A stretch of DNA of 5,614 bases, taken from Sulfurovum sp. Lineage in GTDB: Bacteria; Campylobacterota; Campylobacteria; Campylobacterales; Sulfurovaceae. Below, one piece after another: positions 1 through 5,614 of the stretch; positions within the stretch are counted from its first letter, which is position 1, and every line of letters starts with the position of its first letter. Under the pieces are notes generated by a model. The model did not search any database. It worked only from the letters and a program-made list of their open reading frames with translations, and was not told the origin of the DNA. Location: the NCBI GenBank assembly GCA_026983895.1, contig JALSTF010000009.1, forward strand, positions 1 through 5,614, given 5' to 3'. Both the position numbers and the translations under genes were made by a program.

Positions 1-927
1 CTGTCCTTTTTTGATCATGAGCTTGATGACCTGGTTGGCAACATACATTCCCATGTTGTCGTTGAGACGGCGGCCTGCAAGGATGATCTCTGGGTTGTAG
101 CCCACTTCCTGCGCTTTGTGTGTCAAATAGTAAGGATCGACCCCAATACAGTGACCGCCGACAAGACCCGGACGGAAAGGCAGGAAGTTCCATTTGGTTC
201 CTGCTGCTTCAAGTACTGCTTCAGTGTCGATGCCGAGTTTGTTGAAGATCATCGCAAGTTCATTGACAAAAGCGATGTTAATGTCACGCTGCGAATTTTC
301 AATGACCTTCGCTGCTTCTGCTACTTTGATGGAGGGGGCAAGGTGCGTACCTGCGGTGATGACACTTTTATAAAGTGCATCGACCTTCTCACCGATCTCC
401 GGAGTAGAACCGGCAGTGACCTTGAGGATCTTGGTGACGGTGTGCTCTTTATCACCCGGGTTGATACGCTCAGGGGAATAGCCGCAGAAGAAATCCTGGT
501 TAAAGGTCAACCCGGAAAACTTTTCAAGAACAGGCACACACTCCTCTTCTGTAGCCCCAGGATACACCGTAGACTCATAAATGACAATATCATCTTTGGT
601 AAGCACCTTGCCAATAGACTCACTCGCCTTGATCAGTGGGGTAAGGTCCGGTTTTTTATGTTTGTCTATAGGCGTTGGGACGGTGACAATATAAATATTG
701 CAATCAGCAATCTCCTCCAGCTCGTTGGTGAACTCCATGCCATTGGCAATGGCTGCTTTGACCTGCGCCTCAGAAAGCTCAAGAGTACGGTCGTATCCGC
801 CTCTAAGCTCATCGATACGCCACTGGGAAATATCGAAACCGACAACATCGTACTTTTCGCTAAAAGCATGTGCCAAAGGCAGACCAACGTAACCGAGACC
901 AATGATGGCGATCTTTGATTTATTCAT
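1..927 (-). CDS. tviB: TviB/WbpO-type UDP-N-acetylhexosamine 6-dehydrogenase, 3' end cut by window
   Basis: Nucleotide-sugar dehydrogenase expected to oxidise C6 of a UDP-N-acetylhexosamine (UDP-GlcNAc or UDP-GalNAc) in two NAD-dependent steps, giving a UDP-HexNAc uronic acid in the cytoplasm. My translation gives 309 residues with no stop before the window edge. Visible are the N-terminal dinucleotide fold (GLGYVGLP, residues 10-17), VPTP at 83-86, [10 protein letters not shown] at 150-159, the central helix with Lys207 and Asn211, and the catalytic-cysteine motif [11 protein letters not shown] with Cys260. The family is usually about 420-430 residues, so the C-terminal UDP-binding domain lies beyond position 1. 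The ATG at 927-925 follows a GGAG (937-934) by 6 nt and overlaps the epimerase stop by 8 nt, implying translational coupling. The N-terminal wording resembles TviB/WbpO/CapL more than WbpA. The exact substrate (GlcNAc, GalNAc or ManNAc) cannot be settled by eye. Confidence 0.9.
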   Translation of the reverse strand, partial: MNKSKIAIIGLGYVGLPLAHAFSEKYDVVGFDISQWRIDELRGGYDRTLELSEAQVKAAIANGMEFTNELEEIADCNIYIVTVPTPIDKHKKPDLTPLIKASESIGKVLTKDDIVIYESTVYPGATEEECVPVLEKFSGLTFNQDFFCGYSPERINPGDKEHTVTKILKVTAGSTPEIGEKVDALYKSVITAGTHLAPSIKVAEAAKVIENSQRDINIAFVNELAMIFNKLGIDTEAVLEAAGTKWNFLPFRPGLVGGHCIGVDPYYLTHKAQEVGYNPEIILAGRRLNDNMGMYVANQVIKLMIKKGQ

Positions 928-1993
928 CTACTTCTCCATAAAAATTTTTATACCACGAAACAAACTCATCAATTCCATATGCCAAATTCGTCTCCGGTTT
1001 ATAGCCAAAATCATTCATCAACCCGCTCACATCCGCATAAGTAGAGACCACATCGCCATCCTGCATCGGCATAAAGTTCTTTTCTGCCTTTTTTCCAAGA
1101 GCATCTTCCAATGTTTCTATGAACGTCATCAACGGTAAAGGCGCATTGTTGCCAATGTTGTAAAGTCTGTAGGGGGCTGAAGAACTTGAAATTTCAGGAT
1201 CTTTGGCATTCCACGCACTGTTTGGTTGTGCAGGGTTGTCTATCACTTTGATGACACCATCGACGATATTGTCAATGTAGGTAAAATCCCTGCTCATCTT
1301 GCCGTTGTTGAACACGTTGATAGGCCTGTCATTCAAGATGGCATCCGTAAAGAGCATAGGAGCCATATCCGGCCTTCCCCAGGGTCCGTACACCGTGAAA
1401 AAACGCAGTCCCGTAGTCTGGATGCCGTAAAGGTGCGCATAGGTATGCGCCATCATTTCGTTCGATTTTTTGGTAGCGGCATAGAGACTGACTTGATGTT
1501 CTGTTTTGTCGGTGGTCTTGAACGGTTGAGACTCATTAAGCCCATAGACAGAAGAGCTTGAAGCATACGCAAGGTTTTTGACACCATGCTTGCGGCACCC
1601 TTCAAGGATGTTCAAAAAGCCTACCACATTACTTTGTATGTAGGCATGTGGGTTTTCCAGAGAGTAACGCACCCCTGCCTGTGCCGCCAAATTCATCACC
1701 GCATCAAACTGCTCTTTTTTGAACAGCACGTCCATCGCCTCTCGATCCGATAAGTCCATCTTGTAAAAACGATGCTTGTTGTAAGTTCGTGATTGGTGAC
1801 TCGTGAGTGGTGATGGGCTTTTCTCAACTTCTTCTCTATCTATCCCCAACTCTTTTAAACGGCCATATTTGAGATTGATATCATAATAGTCATTGATGTT
1901 GTCTATGCCAATGACTTCATCCCCGCGTTCAAGCAGTTTTTTTGCCAAATGAAAGCCTATGAAGCCTGCTGTACCGGTGACAAGGATTTTCAA
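920..1993 (-). CDS. UDP-glucuronate 4-epimerase family protein (extended SDR)
   Basis: NAD-dependent sugar epimerase of 357 residues, most like UDP-glucuronate 4-epimerases (LspL/Cap1J type) that interconvert UDP-GlcA and UDP-GalA. The sequence shows the Rossmann motif TGTAGFIG (residues 6-13), DNINDYYD (31-38), [11 protein letters not shown] (101-111), a serine-rich catalytic segment (145-148), the YxxxK pair Tyr171/Lys175, [16 protein letters not shown] (197-212), and [12 protein letters not shown] (235-246). The start is TTG at 1993-1991: it sits 6 nt after a GGAGG (2004-2000) and the next residues begin the Rossmann strand directly, so no upstream start is needed. It overlaps the ugd stop as TTGA, and its own end overlaps the next dehydrogenase by 8 nt. 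Its place right after ugd, which makes UDP-GlcA, supports the substrate call. Residues 60-69 are encoded by a heptamer tandem repeat, an oddity in an otherwise intact enzyme. Other 4-epimerase substrates such as UDP-Glc or UDP-GlcNAc remain possible. Confidence 0.88.
   Translation of the reverse strand: MKILVTGTAGFIGFHLAKKLLERGDEVIGIDNINDYYDINLKYGRLKELGIDREEVEKSPSPLTSHQSRTYNKHRFYKMDLSDREAMDVLFKKEQFDAVMNLAAQAGVRYSLENPHAYIQSNVVGFLNILEGCRKHGVKNLAYASSSSVYGLNESQPFKTTDKTEHQVSLYAATKKSNEMMAHTYAHLYGIQTTGLRFFTVYGPWGRPDMAPMLFTDAILNDRPINVFNNGKMSRDFTYIDNIVDGVIKVIDNPAQPNSAWNAKDPEISSSSAPYRLYNIGNNAPLPLMTFIETLEDALGKKAEKNFMPMQDGDVVSTYADVSGLMNDFGYKPETNLAYGIDEFVSWYKNFYGEVDE
1789..1816. repeat. Four tandem 7-bp units (GTGANNN) inside the epimerase gene
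   Basis: On the + strand four consecutive heptamers read GTGATTG, GTGACTC, GTGAGTG, GTGATGG: the first four bases are invariant and the last three vary. On the coding strand this is NNNTCAC repeated four times. It is translated as epimerase residues 60-69 ([10 protein letters not shown]), a low-complexity, Ser/Pro-rich stretch between the second and third strands of the Rossmann fold. Because 28 is not a multiple of 3, gain or loss of a single unit would shift the frame. I noticed no second array of this type in the window. Confidence 0.8.
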
Positions 1994-3183
1994 CTGTCAC
2001 CTCCAAAGATATCTCTAGTAAAGATCTTCTCTTCGACATCGTTTAGATCCTCGGTGATCCTGTTTGCCACGATCACATCTGACATTTCTTTGAACGATTG
2101 CAGGTCATGGATGACCCGGGAATGGAAAAATTCTTCTGTATCCAATACAGGCTCATAGATGACCACTTCGACACCCTTGGCTTTGATACGCTTCATGATC
2201 CCCTGAATGGCAGAAGAGCGGAAGTTGTCAGAACCGCTTTTCATGATCAGCCTGTAAACCCCGACAATACCGGAAGGAAAACCATTTTTGTCTTTTGGCA
2301 ATCTTGCAATGATACTGTCCGCGATGAAGTCTTTCCGCGTCCTGTTAGAGTTGACGATGGCTTCGATCATATTGGAAGGGACATTCTGGTAGTTGGCCAG
2401 GAGCTGTTTGGTATCTTTGGGGAGGCAGTAGCCGCCGTAACCGAAACTCGGGTTGTTATAGTGGGTACCGATACGCGGATCGAGACCGACCCCTTCGATG
2501 ATATCTTTCGTATGCAATCCGTGTGTCTGTGCATAGGAATCCAATTCGTTAAAGTAGGCTACACGCATTGCCAGATAGGTATTGGCAAAGAGTTTGATGG
2601 CTTCGGCTTCGGTAGAGTCGGTGAAGAGTACCGGGATATCCTCTTTAAGGGCACCCTGTTTCAGCAGGTCGGCAAAAACTTTCGCCCGTTCACTCTTCTC
2701 CCCCACGATGATACGTGAAGGGTAAAGGTTGTCATAGAGGGCGGAACCCTCTCGCAAAAATTCGGGAGAGAAGAGGATGTTTTCTGTATTGAACTCTTTT
2801 TTCACACGCTCTACATAGCCTACAGGAACCGTGGACTTAATGACCATCACTGCATCGGGATTATACGCTATAACATCTGTGATGACATACTCTATCGTCT
2901 TCGTGTTAAAGTAGTTTGTTTCAGGGTCATAGTCCGTGGGTGTTGCGATGATGACAAAATCGGCATCTTTATACGCTTCTTCTTTGTCAAGTGTAGCCTT
3001 GAAGTTAAGATCATCTCTTTTCAAGTATGCTTCGATCTCCTTATCTTCAATAGGAGACTTTTTTGCATTGATCATCTCAACCTTTTCAGGGATGATGTCC
3101 AAAGCTACTACTTCGTTGTGTTGTGACAGAAGGATACCGTTGGAAAGACCAACGTAGCCTGTACCGGCGATAGCTATCTTCAT
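1990..3183 (-). CDS. ugd: UDP-glucose 6-dehydrogenase
   Basis: Cytoplasmic enzyme converting UDP-glucose and 2 NAD+ to UDP-glucuronate, the entry point for uronic acids in surface polysaccharides. The 397-residue protein has the full architecture: N-terminal NAD-binding motif (GTGYVGL, residues 7-13), TPTDYDP (81-87), IKSTVPVGY (115-123), FSPEFLREG (138-146), the central helix with Lys197 and Asn201, and the catalytic motif [11 protein letters not shown] with Cys253, then a C-terminal UDP-binding domain ending near YEPVL (343-347). The length matches the short Ugd class (about 390 residues, as in E. coli). I chose the ATG at 3183-3181 because it has GGAG (3195-3192) 8 nt upstream and starts at the usual MKIAI. 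An in-frame TTG 15 codons further up (3228) would add a non-conserved tail. The stop overlaps the epimerase TTG start by 4 nt. A promoter candidate lies about 105 bp upstream. Confidence 0.95.
   Translation of the reverse strand: MKIAIAGTGYVGLSNGILLSQHNEVVALDIIPEKVEMINAKKSPIEDKEIEAYLKRDDLNFKATLDKEEAYKDADFVIIATPTDYDPETNYFNTKTIEYVITDVIAYNPDAVMVIKSTVPVGYVERVKKEFNTENILFSPEFLREGSALYDNLYPSRIIVGEKSERAKVFADLLKQGALKEDIPVLFTDSTEAEAIKLFANTYLAMRVAYFNELDSYAQTHGLHTKDIIEGVGLDPRIGTHYNNPSFGYGGYCLPKDTKQLLANYQNVPSNMIEAIVNSNRTRKDFIADSIIARLPKDKNGFPSGIVGVYRLIMKSGSDNFRSSAIQGIMKRIKAKGVEVVIYEPVLDTEEFFHSRVIHDLQSFKEMSDVIVANRITEDLNDVEEKIFTRDIFGGDS
1997..2004 (-). promoter_or_regulatory. Strong Shine-Dalgarno deciding the TTG start of the epimerase
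   Basis: On the coding strand GGAGGTGA lies within the last codons of ugd, with GGAGG ending 6 nt before the TTG at 1993-1991. This near-complete anti-16S match makes the non-ATG start convincing and probably offsets its weak initiation. The TTGA stop/start overlap suggests that ribosomes ending ugd can reinitiate here. Confidence 0.8.
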
Positions 3184-3236
3184 AAAGATAACTCCGGGTT
3201 TGCACCTAAAGGTATTTCCTCTGGGCAATTTTTAAT

Positions 3237-3257
3237 GTGAAATATTGCATTCTTCAC
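3237..3257. promoter_or_regulatory. Dyad symmetry in the ugd leader, possible operator or weak hairpin
   Basis: GTGAA and TTCAC flank an 11-nt spacer, giving a 21-bp imperfect palindrome 30-50 nt downstream of the proposed -10 box and about 55 nt before the ugd start. The stem is only 5 bp (6 with a G-U pair), so a stable RNA structure is doubtful. A protein-binding dyad is possible. This could be chance in AT-rich leader sequence. Confidence 0.2.
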
Positions 3258-3286
3258 TCGAAATCCTCTTCATTTTTATGGGAGCT

Positions 3287-3315
3287 ATTATAGCGAAAAG
3301 TGTTGAGAGTGTTTA
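3287..3315 (-). promoter_or_regulatory. Candidate sigma-70 promoter for ugd and downstream genes
   Basis: On the minus strand a perfect TATAAT (3292-3287) is preceded by exactly 17 bp and TAAACA (3315-3310), which matches 4 of 6 bases of TTGACA. It lies in the only sizeable intergenic gap, reading toward ugd, and predicts a leader of roughly 95 nt. It would let the UDP-sugar module be transcribed separately from the export and initiation genes upstream. The remaining gap (3184-3332) holds the ugd ribosome-binding site and a weak dyad. I see no convincing intrinsic terminator after the upstream gene, so read-through is also likely. Confidence 0.55.
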
Positions 3316-3332
3316 GCCTTAGGAAAGATGTG

Positions 3333-4340
3333 CTAACAATCCCTTTTCTGGCGTTTGATCATTGCGCCGAGGAAAAGATAGACCATGGCCACATTCAGGA
3401 TGAAAAGCATCAGCAGGTAGCCCTCATCGGAAGTTTTGCCCAGCTGCAGGCCGGTAAAGGTATAGATGGCTTGAAGTATGCCCAGAAAGAGAACGGTCCG
3501 GGGGGTATCTTTGGCAAAAAAGTGCCTCATGATATGATGGATATGGCAGCGGTCCGCAGAGAACATGGACCGCCCTTTTCGTTTCCGGCGGATCATCACA
3601 ACCAAAGTATCAAGAATGGGAATGGCCGCTACGAAAAGTATGCTCACCGCAGGCAGATACTTCAGAGAGTGTATCGCCAGAAGGGAGATAACGAACCCCA
3701 GGGTCAAAGAACCGCTGTCTCCCATGAAAATAGAAGCCGGATGCCAGTTATAGAGAAGAAAAGCAAGCACTACAGCGATAAACATACCGGAAAGAGACAT
3801 CATGAAGTCATCACCATGGGTATATCCCAACGTGAAGAAGCCAAGCAGTATCACGATGGAAAGCGTTCCTGCCAGGCCGTCAAGCCCGTCGGCGAGATTG
3901 AGCGCATTGGTAAATCCGGTGACAGCGAATACAGTAAAAGGCAAAGCCAACCAGCCCAGCGAGAGTTGTATTCCCCAAAAAGTGCCCAGGTCATCGATCA
4001 GCAATCCGTCAAAGTAGAGGAAGACCGTACTCAGTATGATGACGAAGAATTTCGTATTTGGAGAGGTATTGTGATGGTCATCCAGGACACCCACGATAAA
4101 AACAAGAAAGATCGCCGTAAAAGCCCATAGGTGGGAAAATACCAAAGCAGGGTTGAAGAGCGGCAGTACCACTGCAGCTGCCATAAAAAAACCGATACCG
4201 GCGCTTCTGGGAGTTCGGTCTGTATGGCTGCTGCGATCATTCGGGATATCGACCATTCCCCATTTTTCTGCTTTGCTTCTTACATACCCTATCAAAGCGG
4301 CAGAGAGCAAAAAAGCAAAGAAGAACCCGGAAAGCATCAT
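3333..4340 (-). CDS. WecA/MraY-family polyprenyl-phosphate N-acetylhexosamine-1-phosphate transferase
   Basis: Integral inner-membrane enzyme (glycosyltransferase 4 family) that would transfer a HexNAc-1-phosphate from its UDP donor to undecaprenyl phosphate, starting repeat-unit assembly. The 335-residue protein has about ten hydrophobic segments and the family motifs in order: GVLDDHH (84-90, Asp87/Asp88), NALNLADGLDGLAG (145-158), IFMGDSGSLTLGF (204-216), PILDTL (241-246) and the cytoplasmic loop DRCHIHH (263-269). The ATG at 4340 has an AAGG about 8 nt upstream and begins 10 bp after the export lipoprotein stop; an ATG immediately following is an equally plausible start. Length and motifs fit WecA/TagO/WbpL-like enzymes better than MraY. 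Its polysaccharide-cluster setting argues against a peptidoglycan role. Donor sugar (GlcNAc, GalNAc, FucNAc or QuiNAc) is not readable from the motifs. Confidence 0.88.
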   Translation of the reverse strand: MMLSGFFFAFLLSAALIGYVRSKAEKWGMVDIPNDRSSHTDRTPRSAGIGFFMAAAVVLPLFNPALVFSHLWAFTAIFLVFIVGVLDDHHNTSPNTKFFVIILSTVFLYFDGLLIDDLGTFWGIQLSLGWLALPFTVFAVTGFTNALNLADGLDGLAGTLSIVILLGFFTLGYTHGDDFMMSLSGMFIAVVLAFLLYNWHPASIFMGDSGSLTLGFVISLLAIHSLKYLPAVSILFVAAIPILDTLVVMIRRKRKGRSMFSADRCHIHHIMRHFFAKDTPRTVLFLGILQAIYTFTGLQLGKTSDEGYLLMLFILNVAMVYLFLGAMIKRQKRDC

Positions 4341-4350
4341 AGGGCTTCCC

Positions 4351-5100
4351 TTAGTCGCTCAGGTATTTAAGTGTCACGAACGGTGCAGCGATCTTGGTAA
4401 TGGTTTCAAACGGCGAAGTGAAATTCTTGGATGCTACCCTGAACTCTTTCCAGTCGTTTGGCTGTACATAAACGATATCGTTGGGACGCAGCATCAGGTT
4501 TGCATAATTCATTGTATCGAAGCGTGTCAGGTTGATCGTCCTCATCTGCATGCCATGTGAAGTGTTGGAAAGAATGACGATGTGGTTCCTGACCGCATCA
4601 TCCGTCAGGTCCCCCGCATGGGCAATAGCTTCAAAAAGTGTCATCTTTTCTTTATCCAGAGGGACAACACCCGGTTTGTTGACTTCTCCCAGTACCAGTA
4701 TACGTTTGTTGAGCACTTCAACATAAACGGAGGGCGTATTGAGATATTTTTTATACATACGTGTGATCTTGTCTGCTGCCTGCGTCTGGGTAAGTCCCGC
4801 CACATGTACTTTCCCAATGAGCGGAAGTATGACATTTCCTGCGGTATCGACCAGAATCCCCTTGCTTGTCATTTTCTGCCCCAGTTCGCCGGAGGCTGCC
4901 ATATTCTCCTGATTTGGATCCTTGTAAAGGACCACTTCGAGCCTGTCCTGCGGCAATATACGATACTCTATACTGCGGTTCGCCACCTTTTGGCTCTCGA
5001 CGGTATGGGTCGTCTGTACCAGTTTATAATTCTCGTCACTGCTGCATCCGACCAAAAAAAGCGCAAAAAGCACTGTACCTATCCCTTTGATGGTAGACAT
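4351..5100 (-). CDS. Wza-family polysaccharide export lipoprotein (short form)
   Basis: Outer-membrane polysaccharide export protein that would form or line the export channel. From the ATG at 5100 the protein has 249 residues. A short charged start and hydrophobic stretch (residues 6-17) lead to the lipobox LVGC with Cys19 as the lipidation site; Ser follows, compatible with outer-membrane sorting. A Poly_export domain spans about 45-128 (YRILPQDRLEVVLY, then AGNVILPLIGKVHVAGLTQTQA) and one SLBB domain begins near ILVLGEVNKPGVVPL (134-148). E. coli Wza is about 380 residues with further repeats, so this is a reduced version. I prefer this start because GGAGG lies 9 nt upstream (5114-5110) and it gives a normal signal peptide. 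An in-frame ATG at 5133 lacks a ribosome site and would add a charged 11-residue tail. Neighbouring phosphatase and initiating transferase support a Wzy-dependent type pathway. Confidence 0.88.
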   Translation of the reverse strand: MSTIKGIGTVLFALFLVGCSSDENYKLVQTTHTVESQKVANRSIEYRILPQDRLEVVLYKDPNQENMAASGELGQKMTSKGILVDTAGNVILPLIGKVHVAGLTQTQAADKITRMYKKYLNTPSVYVEVLNKRILVLGEVNKPGVVPLDKEKMTLFEAIAHAGDLTDDAVRNHIVILSNTSHGMQMRTINLTRFDTMNYANLMLRPNDIVYVQPNDWKEFRVASKNFTSPFETITKIAAPFVTLKYLSD

Positions 5101-5108
5101 TTCATTTT

Positions 5109-5115
5109 CCCTCCC
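5109..5115 (-). promoter_or_regulatory. Shine-Dalgarno supporting the internal start of the export lipoprotein
   Basis: The coding strand reads GGGAGGG with its GGAGG core ending 9 nt before the ATG at 5100-5098. The alternative in-frame ATG at 5133 has only AT-rich sequence before it, so this site decides the start. Confidence 0.65.
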
Positions 5116-5145
5116 TGTTTCATATTTTTTCATATCATAACATGT

Positions 5146-5614
5146 TTATATTAAATCATCGTTTTTAATGGTATTGTGTTTGAAAATATCATGATACACA
5201 TCCGAATAAAAGATCGCTTCAAGCGAATCAACCTGTTTTTTATGGTGCGTATCTGAACCGAGAAAATCGATGAGCCCCGCTTTATTCAGATAATGTGCCA
5301 AACCCTGTGCACCTTTGCCGTAATGCCCTCCGAAAGAGTTGAGATTTACCTGAAAAAAGACCCCCAGTTCTTTGAAACGGCGGTACTCCTTTTGCGGATC
5401 TTTGATATAGCGGTAGCGTTCAGGATGCGCCAGCATGGGTTTGTAGCCCGCTTCGCCTATGGCGAAGATCATCTCTTCCATCTGCAGAGGTTTGGAAATA
5501 TAGGAACTTTCAAAAAGGATGTACTCCCCTGCGATACTCATGATCGGCGTTGTTTCCAGTTTATCGTAAAAAGCATCATCCAGGTAATACTCTGCCCCAG
5601 CCTCTATCTGAAGG
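5146..5614 (-). CDS. CpsB/CapC-type PHP-domain tyrosine phosphatase, N-terminal part missing
   Basis: C-terminal 156 residues of a metal-dependent protein-tyrosine phosphatase of the PHP superfamily (CpsB/Wzd, YwqE), which removes phosphate from BY-kinases that control polysaccharide chain length and export. The reading frame stays open to the window edge, so the gene begins outside; the ATG at 5541 is internal, because clearly family-like sequence (AGAEYYLDDAFYDKL) precedes it in frame. Visible motifs are GAE (likely a metal ligand), YILFE, LAHPERY (metal His plus the family Arg) and GSDTHH near the C-terminus (Asp and His ligands). The N-terminal HxH motif would lie beyond position 5614. 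The family is about 240-255 residues, so roughly 90 are missing. The stop is 45 bp before the export lipoprotein start, consistent with one operon. A histidinol-phosphatase-like PHP enzyme is the main alternative, made unlikely by context and the GAEYYLD wording. Confidence 0.85.
   Translation of the reverse strand, partial: LQIEAGAEYYLDDAFYDKLETTPIMSIAGEYILFESSYISKPLQMEEMIFAIGEAGYKPMLAHPERYRYIKDPQKEYRRFKELGVFFQVNLNSFGGHYGKGAQGLAHYLNKAGLIDFLGSDTHHKKQVDSLEAIFYSDVYHDIFKHNTIKNDDLI

Noticed and set aside
118..918. Long + strand open frame of 266 codons
   Set aside because: It lies antisense to the TviB-type dehydrogenase, whose motifs are unmistakable in the opposite strand. Its own translation has no recognisable domain and is rich in Cys/Arg as expected of a shadow frame.
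2098..2718. + strand open frame of 206 codons
   Set aside because: Shadow of ugd with no credible family features or ribosome site; similar + strand frames at 4153-4560 and 4582-5154 were dropped for the same reason.
3184..3228. 15-codon N-terminal extension of ugd from a TTG
   Set aside because: The family begins at MKIAI, the ATG at 3183 has its own GGAG, and the extension covers the leader and ribosome-binding region.
3242..3275. Tiny 13-codon frame in the ugd leader on the minus strand, considered as a leader peptide
   Set aside because: No clear ribosome site and no amino-acid bias suggesting attenuation.
3313..3337. TTAGC...GCTAA inverted repeat at the end of the WecA-like gene, considered as a terminator
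   Set aside because: The stem is only 5 bp, the loop is long, and no T-tract follows on the minus strand, so it does not meet intrinsic terminator form.
3300..4130. Long + strand open frame of 276 codons
   Set aside because: Antisense to the WecA-like membrane protein. The product is highly charged and low in hydrophobic order, the mirror of transmembrane codons.
5101..5133. Upstream ATG at 5133 as start of the export lipoprotein
   Set aside because: There is no Shine-Dalgarno before it, and it would place a charged 11-residue segment before the signal peptide; the ATG at 5100 has GGAGG 9 nt upstream.

Overview
The window is a fully coding, single-strand stretch of a surface-polysaccharide (capsule, O-antigen or exopolysaccharide) cluster from a Gram-negative bacterium. 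All six genes lie on the minus strand, so transcription runs from the high-coordinate end to the low. A lipoprotein of the Wza export family implies an outer membrane. The base composition is moderate. The mix of a CpsB-type PHP phosphatase, a short Wza-like protein and Campylobacter/Sulfurovum-like sugar enzymes suggests Campylobacterota (for example a Sulfurovum- or Sulfurimonas-like organism). That placement is inferred from the look of the proteins and was not tested by any search.

In transcription order the genes are: (1) a 5'-truncated PHP-family tyrosine phosphatase (5614-5146), the likely partner of a BY-kinase chain-length regulator that would lie outside the window; (2) a small Wza-type outer-membrane export lipoprotein (5100-4351); (3) a WecA/MraY-family polyprenyl-phosphate sugar-1-phosphate transferase (4340-3333) that would start the repeat unit on the lipid carrier; (4) after a 149-bp gap holding a good sigma-70 promoter candidate, UDP-glucose 6-dehydrogenase (3183-1990); (5) a UDP-glucuronate 4-epimerase-type SDR (1993-920), starting at TTG and overlapping gene 4 by 4 nt; (6) a TviB-type UDP-N-acetylhexosamine 6-dehydrogenase (927 to beyond position 1), overlapping gene 5 by 8 nt and lacking its C-terminal part because the window ends.

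Genes 4-6 form a tightly coupled precursor module. UDP-Glc would become UDP-GlcA and then UDP-GalA, alongside a separate UDP-HexNAc to UDP-HexNAcA route, so the final polymer is probably acidic and rich in uronic acids. Genes 1-3 supply export control, export and chain initiation. Flippase, polymerase, further glycosyltransferases and the kinase are not seen and presumably lie outside.

The most unusual sequence feature is a 28-bp array of four 7-bp units (GTGANNN) inside the epimerase gene at 1789-1816. It is translated in frame as part of a surface-loop-like segment. I saw no RNA genes, insertion sequences, CRISPR arrays or attachment sites. I found no evidence of a wholly new system; this is a recognisable polysaccharide locus with a few points worth checking.
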